In this document: positions 34,664-47,142 of the stretch, in pieces | Layout: each line of letters starts with the position of its first letter | How positions within the stretch are numbered: the first letter of the stretch is position 1 | Assembly: GCA_950295325.1 (NCBI GenBank) | Contig: OX485805.1 | Span: 2,668,501-2,732,500, forward strand | DNA from: Polytrichum commune | Taxonomy: Eukaryota; Streptophyta; Polytrichopsida; Polytrichales; Polytrichaceae | Reading direction: 5' to 3' | Length of the DNA: 64,000 bases | Made by a program: the position numbers and the translations under genes | The notes under the pieces: generated by a model | What the model was told of the DNA's origin: nothing | Databases searched by the model: none | Seen by the model: only the letters and a program-made list of their open reading frames with translations

Positions 34664-35059
34664 ATGGAGGTGGCGATGGCCGATGGGTCGCCACTGACAT
34701 CGCACAAAACATTGCGATGCTGCTGCACCCGAGCACAATCTAACGATTACGTCATTCCAGATAGCTTGCAAAGGAATTTCACAAAGAAACGGAATTTTCG
34801 GACGAAAGGGGACTTTGAATTTGCTCTTTCGAGCGACAGATCGGGTTTCATTGCACGCCTTCTGGTAACAGGTGATTCCTCCGCTTACAGGAAGATAGTG
34901 TTTCTTTTCCCGTTGTGTGTGAACTGGATGTCTTCGAATTCGAGGACTCTTGAATTCGGGATCAGGGGTTGGAATGGAAAGATGCTGATTGTGGCGTTTT
35001 TCAACGATTTTGTAAGCGTATCGAATGAAATGGAATGGAAGATTCGAGAGTCCGCGTAA
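34664..35059 (+). CDS. Hypothetical protein, weak candidate
   Basis: A 131-codon open frame (MEVAMADGSPLTSHKTLRCC .. NEMEWKIRESA) begins shortly after a telo-box and a CCCCGGAGCG block, a plausible promoter-leader context. Local GC is higher than in the flanks. No domain is recognised and an equally long frame lies on the opposite strand, so it may be a first exon, a relic or chance. Confidence 0.25.
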   Translation: MEVAMADGSPLTSHKTLRCCCTRAQSNDYVIPDSLQRNFTKKRNFRTKGDFEFALSSDRSGFIARLLVTGDSSAYRKIVFLFPLCVNWMSSNSRTLEFGIRGWNGKMLIVAFFNDFVSVSNEMEWKIRESA

Positions 35060-36324
35060 AGAGAGATTTATCGCTGCCTCTTGAATCGTGCAGTGAAGTG
35101 TCAAATTTATCGCAAGAGCGCGTTGCAGTGAAGTGTGCTAGCGAGGCAGAACTTATATGTCAAAATGTAAGGGCACATCCAGCTTTAAGCTTCCTGAGCA
35201 AGTTTGTACATGAGAAGCACAGAGTGAAGTGGTTCATTCAAAATTCAGACCATCCTTGAGCTTTCCGCATCGATTACTCGACCATAGTAAACTTCTGATG
35301 TGGTAGGGGATTATGATAGTGCACATCTAAATTTACTCTTTGTTCAAGTCAAAGGCCTGGATGCCGTTATCATGTCGTCTAGTCGAAATCTATCTTCCAT
35401 TTCCTGGTGCTGGAAAATTGGACATTGAGCTCCAGGATCTTGAAAATTTGTAGCCTGGCAACTAGTTTGATAAATGTGTGCTCATTGTACTGAACCTGTA
35501 AAGAGCTATGTCTTTTCAATATCAGCTCGTAATCGATTTGTAATCGAGGATGAACCTCGACAGGACTTTCCTCTGCATTGGAAGAAGAGAAAAATATATA
35601 CTCTGAACGTACGCTGTGCACTTGCAATTGCTCCTCAGTTCATGTGGTGCAGCGTATTTACTCCTGCTTTAGAGGTTACATACATTCAGTCTGTCAAATT
35701 AGAATCATCACACGTATTGCACTTTTAACAGTTAAACGCTGTCGCATTTTCTTACGAGAGTATTTATTTCTCAGTCGCCTAGACACTTGCGATCCCTACG
35801 AAAGAACCTTCACGGCCCCATTCCTTTATTCGACATTGACTTCTTCCTTTGCTGGACTTTAAATTTCCAATACTTCAATCGTCTTTTCATTAAGCCCTTC
35901 TGTGCTTCTTTTTATGCATATGTCTACCTGCACGCACCAAGTTTTATGTGCATAATTGGTCAGATCTTCTCTGTTTTGTTTGTTTGCTTGCAGATCTTCT
36001 GATCTCATACGTGCCAGGATGTTGATGACTTTCACTAGTCCTTTATTCTGATATCGTCATTTTCGGCTTCAGAAAGTCTGCTAGAATCGTCTTCCTAATG
36101 CTTCATTCTTATTTGTGATGATGCCTCAGAATACTACTACTTCCCAACGGCTATCTCCTGCGCCTTCAACTATACTGCCTTTGTTCAGCACAAAAGATTG
36201 TGGAGCTTTGGAATGGACGAATTTAATGTCTGTGTGAGTTTAGACACGAAGGAAGCACACTCCAGCCGAAATAGTTGACAAGAGGGGCAGCAGGAATAAA
36301 CTTGAACTTGAACAAACGAGGGCA
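35060..36324. other. Upstream of the kinesin fragment, nothing recognised
   Basis: No exon recognised. The right end may include leader sequence of the kinesin exon starting at 36325. Confidence 0.45.
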
Positions 36325-37654
36325 ATGGAGAAAATTTGTGTGGCCATCAGGATGAGGCCCCCTTCACATGAAGACAACAACCGAGGGCTTCAGTGGAAGG
36401 TAATGAACAATACAATTGCGTTGCTGAATACAGCTGGCGCACCAGTATCTGGTCATACCTTTGCCTTTGGTAAGTTTCTTGACAAATCCTTCCGTGTATG
36501 CCACAGAAATAGGAATCGCCGACGTCATACTAAAGCCAGGATTCATGTGTAGGTTTGAGCGAGAGAAAGCAAGTTAGACATGGAAGGAGCATATCAGAGT
36601 TATCCTTTAATTCAATGGGACTTTTCCTCGAAGTTGGTCTCCTATGGATTTTGTATTGGTTGTTTTGCAAACCAATTGATTATCAATAATGTCTCTCTAT
36701 TTCTTGTGCATGCTTGGAGGTTGTGTTCGAACTCAAATGAAGAGGAACCTATTTTGGTTCATTGAGGGCCAAAAGTTAGCACCTCTTGGCATGCCAAAAT
36801 GAGTTTGAGCATTCATGAGCCGATATAGAATGGTTTTCATGCGAACTTCCACACTTCCTCTAAGCATGCACCGTAAGCTTACCGGACATGACAAAACAAC
36901 CAACTCCGGACTAAACAGTCATGTTGAGTTAGAGAATAACTCTATTATTCTGTTCTTGGAGGCCATTTTCCCTTCTCAAGTGGCCATGAATTGTAAGTGG
37001 ACTAGCATTCGTAGAGCACTCACTCGATTATTACCTTGAGATTCCTGTCTCTGATGACCAAACGTCTCTTTACATTCTGAAGAGTTTCATAGCTTGGAAT
37101 TCCCTTTTATGGTGGTGGTACAGGTTTTTGGATCTTCCTTGTTCTCACTGTACGCTTGTGGATGGATTTTAACTCTTGTGGGTCACTATACTGCCTTCCC
37201 AATTTGAGCAGACATGATATTTGGATCAACAGCAAAGAATATCAACATCTATGAAGAGCACACCAAGGACGTTGTTCTATCTGCTGTGGCTGGTTTTAAT
37301 GGTACTTGATTTCTGCAAGTATTCAATGTCCTGTCATCTGCATGTGCTAATGAATAATGATGTCTTCAATATACAGTGGGGCCCTTCTATTGTTTGACTG
37401 CAATTCTCACTGGAGGTGGTGACGAGCGTCCTGCTCTCAAAAGCGATTCATGACCTTTCTGATGGTTTCTTACATGTTTTATAAAAATCTCTGTAGAAAG
37501 GACATCTTATTGATGTATGTTGCGAAAACATTCAGGGACTGTATTTGCCTATGGGCAAACAAGCAGCGGAAAGACGTACACCATGAGGGGTTCAGAATCC
37601 GAGCCAGGAATTACTAGGCTGGCTGTCAGTGAAGTATTTAATCACATCCGAAAG
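36325..37654 (+). pseudogene. KIN-7 (CENP-E-like) kinesin, first three exons only
   Basis: Three exons join in frame. Exon 1 (36325-36469) reads MEKICVAIRMRPPSHEDN to HTFAF and ends at GTAAGT. Exon 2 (37212-37311) gives DMIFGSTAKNINIYEEHTKD to AVAGFN. Exon 3 (37536-37654) gives TVFAYGQTSSGKTYTMRGSE, containing the motor P-loop GQTSSGKT, then ITRLAVSEVFNHIRK before a GT donor. This is the N-terminal fifth of a kinesin motor domain of the plant KIN-7 group (microtubule motors, some in cytokinesis). Splice sites and reading frame are intact, yet no further exon (switch I, switch II, coiled coil) is found before DBR1 sequence on the other strand begins 300 bp later. I therefore call a truncated 5' gene fragment. 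Very long introns could hide the rest only if they span the DBR1 region. Confidence 0.7.
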
Positions 37655-37950
37655 GTAACTCAGTATTCTTTCTAGAAGAGTAAATAGCTCTTAACATACC
37701 GTTCCAACAAAATCTAATTTTTCAAGGGACAAGTAATATTCACCATATGTGTGTACATCTCGTATGATAATCTTCCGATGGCCTCCAAAATCCTCCAAAG
37801 AGATGAGATCCAAAAAACTGGAATTAACTTCCCTCGTTCAACATATAAAATTTGCAAAACAAATACGCCACACGTTTGCAAGTGATGTTTCATTCCCTCT
37901 CACATAAAATTACATTAAAGACAGCATGAAGTTACAGAGATGGTACTCAC

Positions 37951-40187
37951 AGCTCCCAAAGATAATTAGATGCTTCATGGTTCCCACCCACGAAGAGAGT
38001 GGGGTAGTGCACTGCCTTCTCAACACCCGAATAATACTGGCGGACATTAAGTTCTCCCATACGAACTATGGGGGGTGTCAGATCCGGGCAGGGCAGCCTC
38101 CAAGAAAATTTATGAACCCGACCGAAAACTGCTGCCCGCCCCGCCCAACTTCGAAAAAAATATTGCCCTTGCATTTTTGAAGGCCGCTTGACTACAAATC
38201 CCATATTGAGTGCACTTCGCCTTCAAGGTCCAAAATCCAATATATATGTGCACTTCCAATTAGCAAATAAGCAATTCATTAGGATTTCATTCCGGAAATG
38301 AAGCCATCAATGAAGCACGTAATTAACTTGGAGGTCAAATAAATTTACAAAATCCTCATTAAGATTGAGGTTATAATTTTTATGACTAACCATTTGAAAT
38401 TTTCTTTGTCATTCTAAAATGACACTTAAATTTAGTGTGCTGATTTAGTATGTATATTTTAAAATATTTTAGTAACGCCGCCTACTTTCACAAGTATTCA
38501 TACACATTCAAACCAATTAAGTGTGATTTAATGTCATTAGGTTTAATGTCATTTAATGTCATTAAGTGTGATTAATACTATGTGTCATTTAATGTCATCA
38601 TGTGATTTAATGTCATTAAGTGTGATTAATACTAATAAGCCCAAATAAATCAGAAAAATATGCTTACCAAATTAAGTAAGACTAATTAATTATAAATTTT
38701 AATTACTGGAATTAAATCTAATTAATCCCAGTAATTAAATGAATGAATTAATTAATTCAATCAAGTGTGATTTAATGTCATTAAGTCTAATTAATTCTGA
38801 TTGATCCTAATTAAGCCCAAATAAATCAGAAAAATGCTTATCAAATTAAGTAAGACTAATTAATTATAAATTTTAATTAATGTAATTAAATATAATTAAT
38901 ACCAGTAATTAAATGAATGAATTAATTAATTAATTCCGGTAATTACATTAATTAATTAATTGTGTATGAATACTTGTGAAAGTAGGCGGCGTTACTAAAA
39001 TATTATAAAATATACATACTAAATCAGCACTCTAAATTTAAGTGTCATTTTAGAATGACAAAGACAATTTCAAAAGGTAAGTCATAAAAATTATAACCTC
39101 AATCTTAATGAGGATTTTGTAATTTTATTTGACCTCCAAGTTAATTATGTGCTTCATTGATGGTTTCATTTCCGGAATGAAATCCCAATGAATTGCTTAT
39201 TTGCTAATTGGAAGTGCACATATATATTGGATTTTAGACCTTGAAGGCGAAGTGCACTCAATATGGGATTTGTAGTCAAGCGGCCTTCAAGAATGCAAGG
39301 GCAATATTTTTTTCAAAGTTGGGCGGGGCGGGCAACAGTTTTCAGTCCGGTTCAGAAATTTTCCGGAGGCTGCCCCCGCCCGGATCTGACACCCCCCATA
39401 GTTCGTATGGGAGAACTTAATGTCCGCCAATAATACTTCCAGAAGCTATTCATAGCACGAAATTTTGCTGGGCAGTTCAAAGACAGGAGATCTTCTTCAT
39501 TCCGCACAGCCTGAATTAAAGCATCAACAGTATGTTACAAAATGAATTTGTGCACAAAAACCAGAAATGATTGCATGCGAGGTTCTTAAACCCTAAACCC
39601 TGAACCCTGAACTCCAACTTGCTAAACCCACAGTTATTTGAAGGAGTTCTGGTGGAATCGGTTGCCCATGACATTGGGTGAAGATTGCACTACAAAATAT
39701 GTATAGTATTCTTAATGATGTGTGACGACACTCTTTCTATTCTAGGTTCAAGAATCAAGGTCCTTAATCACATCCATGGATGCCAAACATAGTCTAGTGG
39801 CATTAAGCTCTCATTAGTCGACATAACCTCATTGTTGATGCCTATGATCTTCAGACACAAATCCTTCTTCCATCTACCATTAAAATTGCGCGTGTCCCCG
39901 ATGAAATCCTTCTTAGGCTATCCAAATTACCTACGAAGTATTCCATCTGCAAAGAAACTTAAATAGGCTGGCTACTTGACAATGTCACGTGCACCATAAT
40001 GATGCTCTCCTTAATTATTATTTTGTGGCGATTGGAACTCATAAAGGTTTAGGGTTACAGCAACCTGGAAGTCGCCATAGCAGATGAGCAGATCAATTTT
40101 AACATTCTCCACAACCTCCAAATGTTGCAAAGTGGCATAAATGTTGTCCAGGTCGCCATGTGCACATCCCTCCACAGCAATCTGCAT
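37951..40187 (-). pseudogene. DBR1: Lariat debranching enzyme DBR1, exons 1-2, exon 2 split by transposon
   Basis: Exon 1 (40187-40065, minus) encodes [20 protein letters not shown] .. [11 protein letters not shown], the N-terminal metallophosphoesterase motif of DBR1, and ends at CAG|GT. Exon 2 starts at 39510 (acceptor AATTCAG) with AVRNEEDLLSLNCPAKF and continues to FWKY at 39429. After a 1390-bp transposon it resumes at 38038 with YSGVEKAVHYPTLFVGGNHE and ASNYLWE, ending at a GTGAGT donor (37950). GNHEASN is the family's metal-binding signature. DBR1 opens 2'-5' bonds of excised intron lariats in the nucleus. The two halves of exon 2 fit exactly once one 9-bp target copy is discounted, so the frame was intact before insertion. 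Downstream exons are not seen toward 37.66 kb, so the copy was probably already a fragment. Confidence 0.8.
38039..39428. mobile_element. Mutator-like foldback element with 9-bp TSD
   Basis: 1390 bp, bounded by GGCGGACATTAAGTTCTCCC and its inverted copy, with an exact 9-bp direct repeat AATAATACT at 38030-38038 and 39429-39437. The 9-bp duplication is diagnostic for Mutator-like elements. The terminal inverted repeats are very long: about 430 bp on each side with high identity, including the CATACGAACTATGGGGGG end region and TTCATTCCGGAAATGAA. The centre (about 38.5-38.95 kb) is AT-rich, with tandem TTTAATGTCATTAAGTGTG units. There is no transposase, so it is non-autonomous. It sits in exon 2 of the DBR1 copy. 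Confidence 0.9.
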
Positions 40188-41366
40188 CGCAGTAGAAACG
40201 AGCATGGATGAAGAAACTATCAAAATTTACAAAAAATGATAAGGAAGTTGCATTTACATCACAACATCTCCTCTAAAGATTTTTGCAATGTAGCACCTGC
40301 TCTTAAAAGATTTAGATTCAGACACACGGTAAATAGTAAAATGTAACTCTCATCGGGTGTGTGCGGTTGCAAATTGTGGTTGCTGCACTTAGCAGAACGC
40401 AAATTACAAGTACTGACAAGGGCGGCTAGTTATTTTTAGTCAGGGATTACAAAAATCGCATTAAGGTCACAGCTTGAATGGCAAAAGAAGTCTTAATTCA
40501 AGGGTTTCAGTAAAATTATGGGGTCTGTTGTCAAAGAGCCACAATGGTTGTATGCTCCAAACATGTGTTGTTTCATTAAACCATAATGGCTTGAGAGTTT
40601 TTGGTTAATGATCAGGTAGTGCATTTGCTGTCCAGTTAGATAAATGAAAACGTAGAATGGAGCACTTTAGTTTTCATATTCTACCCATTTTCCTCTGAGT
40701 TTGTCCGGTTCTCTTTATGTGGATATTATAAACCAAATACCCATCAGTTTTGCATGTCAAAGCTTATGCTTACACTCCTTCCTTTCAATTGTGTTCTACA
40801 TGTGAAGTGCACAAAGACATTGCACCTCATCAACAGTTTTCAACACTTTGGATGGAATCCAATACTTTAAATGTCTTGCTCTTGTTGTTCGTGTCAAGCA
40901 GCTCAATTGAACGGTGGTGGTATCCAGTTCTAAAATGGCCATGGACATTCTGATCCATGACCTTGCATTCTCCAACCGGAGCGGATTGTCAGCAAGTATG
41001 TCTCCTTCAATGGCACATCGCTCATCTCAATGACTGCAAGTAATCCTTATTACCAGCAACTGCGGCTGATGTTCGTGATGGAGTTTCTGTCACCAAAGAA
41101 GATTGCAGCATCTCTGAGTATCCGTTAGGAGCAGGTCAGATTTCGATCTCTAATTCCCACTTGGTTTTGAATTGTTCTTGCTATTTTTCTTAAACTCCAG
41201 TGCTTTTGATTTGACGGAGGAACCTATAAAGTTGAGTACTACTTGATTGCATAGTCGTTCTTTGATCCTCACCTAACCACACACCAATCAAATATAGGTG
41301 TTCCATTGAGAAAATTAACCGAACAAAACCGGCATATCAAAGGGTCTAAGGTCAGATTTTACATAC
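40188..41366. other. No supported gene
   Basis: Only short open frames. A plus-strand stretch near 40.95-41.1 kb reads protein-like for about 25 codons (FSNRSGLSASMSPSMAHRSS) but is not bounded by convincing splice sites, so it is not called. Confidence 0.45.
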
Positions 41367-41550
41367 CTGGTGCGGAGGGAGCATCAATATGTATGGATTC
41401 TCGAAACTTGTAAATGCGTCCTGGAGTGAGCATATCAGTGTCAGTAAGCTCCGTGGCGTCATCGAGCAAAATGCCATCGTGTCCTAATTTCTTCTTCATG
41501 TTTTTGAGAATTATTGTATAGAGTGAAATGGACTTGGTCGACAATTTATC
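41367..41550 (-). pseudogene. Isolated spliced exon of unknown gene
   Basis: On the minus strand an acceptor (CAAGTGCAG) at 41551 is followed by a 184-base open exon reading DKLSTKSISLYTIILKNMKK, KLGHDGILLDDATELTDTDM and LTPGRIYKFRESIHID. It ends at a strong donor (CACCAG|GTATGT). The peptide looks authentic but I do not recognise the family, and no neighbouring exon is apparent. It adds a third gene source to the exon mosaic of 36-42 kb. Confidence 0.45.
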
Positions 41551-43191
41551 CTGCACTTGTGATGTTGTGTGCTGTTTGTAAAATGTTTCAGTTCATTATG
41601 CTTACTTGACTGTGCCTATGAAACGTGTTTGTGAATAAACCCGGTAACCTACCTACATACACAAGTCCAAACTATTTGGAGAGGGGGAATTATTGCATAC
41701 AAGCGTATATCTCATCCATCCAACATCAAAAATTGACCCTCTATAGGTTTGTTGTTGATTCACCTAACTTGTAAATGTAGGTATAAACAAGGTGAATCAA
41801 CAACAAACCTAATTCACCTTATAGGTAAATTAACCCGGTCTACATTTTTATATAGCGATTACTTAATCCCTTATATGTTTATTGCTGATTCAACTCATCT
41901 ATAGGTTCATATCTACATCATTTGAACTAATTTGGGAAACAAACTTAGATAATAAGGAGAAGTGATGTTGGTATGAATAGCATGACTATTTTGAATAGTT
42001 TTGCTATGCGTATATTTTTCTAGTAAATAATGTCGGAATGAACAATGCTTCCTAGATCTTATGGTGGCTCTAATTTCATAGCATGAAGAAATTTAATATA
42101 ACTTTATCCCACACGCATTATTATCCCACCCTCACTAAATGAGATAATTAGTGTAGTCAAGTGTTTGAGTTTTATAGCAAGCCTATGTTTATTTTTTTAC
42201 AATGAAAAATTGCAGAAACACCCTATCACATTAAATAATCTAAGTCAACATGTAATTATACCTTAATGACATTATTCTAAGTTTTTTTAAGGTTTTTTTT
42301 CCCTTTATTGAGCAGCTCATGATTGACTTCGGCCTTAACTTCACACCCGCATATTCACGTTGCCTTCCAGATGAACCGCCTCCCTTACGAGGGCCTCCTC
42401 CTCCCACCAACGGAGGGGCCTCGACCCTGAGTGGCTCGTTTGAATATTGACATGTATATAAGGGGGGCAGTGAAAATTGTCCTCTCCATGTCCACTTTGA
42501 AGAATTAATTTCATTTCATTGATGACCTAAAATTGGAGATGACTTATGCCCTTTATGATAACCTTGAAGTGCTCAACCATTCCAGTTTCAACCACCATTT
42601 CTTGGCGTGTCCTCTATACGTACATTTCAAATTTTACATGTTTTCTATACACGTAGATGTTGACACTGACATTGAATTGAACATGTTCATCACAATACGC
42701 CGTTTATGGTATTTAGAGTCACATGCGTAATAGTGTCACTTACCCTATTTTGAGGCATATGCTAGGTTACATCGATGATTACCAACTTCACCATAGGTGT
42801 CACCTCATGACACTCGGTGTTAAGTGCGCTTATTAATACCTTGGCAAGTTGGCATGAATATGTTCGATAGTGTTACGAGGTGCATGTTTATGTTACACAA
42901 TGGTCTACAAATTGACTAAAGTGTACACAAATGACACTTGCCATTAGTGTGCTCAAGAATATCTTCCTATTGCATACAAAAATACAAACACATGAAACTT
43001 GCCAGTTTTATGCTCAAAAACATCTTCCCCTATCATAAAACACAATACTATCATCTAAAGCATTCCAATGTGCTACTCTAAATGTCATAATGTAGATATT
43101 TTTACACTTTAAGAAATTACTTATGTTGATGAATGGAATCATATTGGCAAATAGCAGGCCTGACACTTTCAAACCTCTAGGCATCTAGTTT
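41551..43191. other. Intergenic, nothing coding
   Basis: AT-rich DNA with one hairpin (41744-41811). The 65-codon frame at 42533 lacks any domain. Confidence 0.5.
41744..41811. repeat. Hairpin with 22-bp arms
   Basis: TAGGTTTGTTGTTGATTCAC continuing to CCT on the left, and the perfect inverted partner AGGTGAATCAACAACAAACC on the right, separated by about 24 bases. Likely a MITE core or a remnant of a foldback element. Confidence 0.7.
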
Positions 43192-43758
43192 CACGGGTAG
43201 ATCACTCTAAGGCATTTTTGTGCACCACGTGCGGCTGGGGGTTTTTTTGTTTTGGGGCTATTTACCTTCAAGGGTTGAATTAAAGCCTCCCTATAATTAC
43301 TTAAATTTCAAAAATGGCCCATTTGTTTGCACCCTTCCATTACTTATATTGTCCAAGTCACTGTAATTTTTTGTACTCTATATTACTTTTAAGTAATAAA
43401 AGCTAATCTACTTCCTAACGCAATTGACGAGTGTACGTTGAGGGAAAGCATGGAAATAAAGAAGGGTGCACACAGTAATACCATTGCAAACATAGTTATG
43501 AAGAAAACACATAGGAGACCATAGCAAACATACTAAACATACCTTCTAGGATCCTTATCTTCAGCCCCTATATTAATTTTACAAAAAAATAATGGCCCAC
43601 GTTTTATGTCCATCTAACTTACTTATAATGAGATTGTCTACATTTAATGGCCCCTTCATTATTTGGAATTCCTTTATAATTTTTATTTCAAATGATTTTA
43701 ATCCTCTCTATATTATGCCACACGTCGTTTTTAAAATGCACTAAGTGATCTACCCGTG
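43192..43758. mobile_element. 567-bp element family B, copy 2
   Basis: Same ends (CACGGGTAGATCACT / AGTGATCTACCCGTG), same length and nearly the same sequence as 23122-23688. It has an exact 8-bp target duplication TCTAGTTT (43184-43191 and 43759-43766), so this copy is probably the younger. No coding capacity is seen. hAT-like by duplication length. Confidence 0.85.
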
Positions 43759-43766
43759 TCTAGTTT

Positions 43767-46425
43767 AGGCCCTTCACAAATAGTGTACATGACACTAAAT
43801 ACCATAAACGGTTTAGTTGTGGGGGAACAAATGGAGGTGTAAGCTAGCAAGAGGAGAGATAAAGTGAAGAGAGTGATGGCTTGGGTATGGCTTGGCTCAA
43901 ATTTAGTGTGCATCCAAGAAAAAGAAGAGGGGATGGGACATGACGATAGCAAGAGTTTGTGAACACGTTGGTAAAATTAGGGCTTGGTCACATCCTTGTG
44001 TCATTGGAGTGAGGGTTGGGCATTAGTTTCAACATCCAACTGTGAAAATTGACAATTATGTGTAATCTCAAATTTCATGTCGTAACTTATCATATGTTTG
44101 TATATTCATGAAAAATCCAATTGCCTTCGCAAATTGAAATATCATGTTCAAATCTCCCTCTCGATAAGGTAGTCAAGCCTAAAATCGACACTTTCAAAAG
44201 AAGAAAAAAACCTCTTTCAAGTAGGTTAATAGCTTGGAACCCTGTCATAAAATTTTCATAGCTTTGCAAAACTATAAAGCGTCTACAAAATTATTTTCAA
44301 GAAAAAATAGATTTGCGAAGTTGTTTTAAGAATTGAGCCTTTTACTATCCACTAGGGGGTCTATGGATGTTAGATTGCTAGGTGATAATCACCACAAAAT
44401 GAGCCTTATTGCATGCGAGAGCCTTCTATAAAGTGAAATTGTTGTTCCCCTTTTGTGGATCACTCCTTACACCACATTGTTGAGCGGATAGATCCTCAAT
44501 TAGCCATTGTGAATGGGAAAAATTGGTGCTATTCTTAAAGCGTTCTTGCATCCTTCTTACACCGCTACTACAAACCCACACATAGTTTATCATGCATGTC
44601 TTTAAGGCCAAGGCATGTCTGGCTATGGTGACTGCATGGGAGGCCAATGACCAGGGTGACCAGTCACCCTTGCTAAATTAGCCGGAAGTTAACCCAAGGT
44701 GTGATAAGGTGACCACTGCAATGTTTTGCAGAATCAATGCTACATAGTTTCTCTGGTTCCATTATTTTGCCGCACATGGACAATGAATGCATATTTCATG
44801 CACCATGATCGACGTCAATCATGGTGCCCGTCATGAATGTGACATCATGCATGGCACACCATGGGAACTCCCGCCTTGAAAGTTTGTTAAAAAATGAGAG
44901 CACATTCCCGTCCATGATATTTGAATTACACATGTAACATTAAGCCGTAATTAGGGTTAGGGTGGGGCCAACAATTGGGATTAAAGTTCTTCTACGAATT
45001 GCATAAATCAGGTTCCAATCAATATAAAACTGCCAATAGCATGCACTTTACACACAATTCACCATAATCCATGTACATGTACTACAAGTGGAAATGGCTG
45101 GAGAACACAATTTTCCTCTCTTTGGGTTTCTTTCCATAAATTGCACTCCACAAACCGTATGTTCGAAATAGAGGATTACATGCACCCCTACAATAAACCA
45201 CAACCATTCTTGAGGTTATGTGATTTATTTATTTATTTACTCTCTTTTTTCCGGTGCATCATCTTATTTGATGGTAAACCAAGGTACTCTAACCATCGCA
45301 GTGCTATACTCCTCTGGGCTGTTAATGTTTACTACAAGATTTGAGACATGGAAGAAACCTCAACTCAAGGTACTGATGAATCCTCCTTCACAAGAGTTTT
45401 AAGCTCCCTGGACTAGATCAAATACAAATAAAATTGATCAAGAAATGTGTAAATTACTTCTCCAGCTCACACCAGTGAAATGTTAACAAAAACCGTTTTA
45501 GATCCTCAGTTTAGTACTTTGCATTGAAGTTATCCTAACATTTTGATGGGTTTGGAATCCACTAGGTGGCAATCTACTTGGCTGGAAGGTATGTACTGGT
45601 GTAGGGTGGTGCCCATTGCCCACTACCATGTGGGCCAAAATAACACATAAAAACCCCATACTCCTAGCATCTTCGTAGGATTTTTTGTTAGGTTGGCATT
45701 GTTTGTTTTGGGAGGCGGTTGCATGTGTTGCCCAAATGTAGGAGCCATTATCTTTCACATATGATGGCCAATTTGGGTGGAGTTTTTCTTCTTCAAGACA
45801 AGGTGATAGTTGTGCACAACTTGACCAGATGGATGTGGGAAAAAATGAGTGCACATGTTGCTTGCTTCATGAAAGAAGGGAAGCCTTCCAAATTGACCTC
45901 ATGTGGCCCCTCCAACTTTGAGGGTGATGGACCTTTGTCCAGTTGCTCAAAAACCCCCAAATTGTTGGGAGTAGCTCATTGTCATCCACATAACATATAA
46001 TGGCAAAATTGTCAACTTTCTAAAATTTGTGGCATGAACTGACCGAAATGGTCATGAAAAGAAAAAATTAAAAATTCTACGGTTGCTCCCTGGATGAAGG
46101 ACCCGTTCATATGTAAAATTGACATAGCAAATGTGGTCTAATTGACTTAACATTTTCTCAACAAGAATATATGGTAGTCTAGTTCACATCCATACGAGTG
46201 GGAATATTCCATGGAATATTGTCGGTCCTACAAAACACTATTATGGATATGAATAATGTGATGTCATCTTCACCTTGTCATGATTACCAAATGAATGTAC
46301 GAAACATGTGTGCACTATAATTTCCTTCTATACTATTGGTTGGACCTTTGGCAATGTGCGCATTAGAGGGTATCAAAGTAGAATGCATAGGCTTTGTGAA
46401 TGTAGAAGCGGGCCAACCTCCCCTC
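43767..46425. other. Intergenic, nothing recognised
   Basis: No exon or element recognised. Overlapping frames on both strands at 45.5-46.0 kb have no domain. Confidence 0.5.
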
Positions 46426-47142
46426 TAAGGGCGGGACAGTGAGGGACCTGTAAATTTCGAAGAAGGAACGGAGTTAGACAGATTCTCTCAAATCTTTAAG
46501 GATGAAATGCTGACCGAGCTCGAAAGCTGGTAAAATTTGGAGGTACATTTGAATCCCCATTTCAGCTACAAACACCTCCAATGATGTTGAAATGCATATT
46601 ACAAGACATCCTACAAAAATGGGTACACAATGTAAAGAAACTCGGAAGGGGGGGAATAGAGTGATAGATATTTATTTTCTCAAACCTTGAGCTGCAGGAT
46701 GATGAAGCCCTATAATGCCACCCGATTGTGTAGAGGACTTCACAGCAGTGTTCAGACAACCTAAGAGAATCTCTGCACTTCCTTCAAACTCATAAACCGC
46801 TCCCTAGCTCCCAATCTTTCGGCTATTCATGCAACAGGCTCAACTAATGAAGTTTACGTTCTATTTCAGTCGACTCTGCAGATCAAGTATCAACACATGC
46901 ACATGCTATGTAACTCACGAAGGCTTCAAGGTAACTTAAAAGCCTTGAACCCAGGCTGATTTGTAGAATAGATTGTTATGCTGTCGCATCAGTGGAGTGA
47001 GTGAGCGGATCGAAGGAGGCCACGAGGAGATTTATTAAAGATGCAAATATAACAGAGTTTCGGCCACGATTCTCCGGCCGTCGAACAAGAGACAAGAAGG
47101 GAGCGCGGGGAGCCGGGGAGCTGCGGGCGCTGGGCGGGCAAC

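Noticed and set aside
34646-35104. 152-codon minus-strand frame
   Set aside because: Antisense to an equally weak plus-strand candidate. No domain, and the plus strand has the better promoter-like context.
39588-39612. AAACCCTAAACCCTGAACCC as an interstitial telomere
   Set aside because: Only about three imperfect units; too short to call more than a chance telo-box-like motif.
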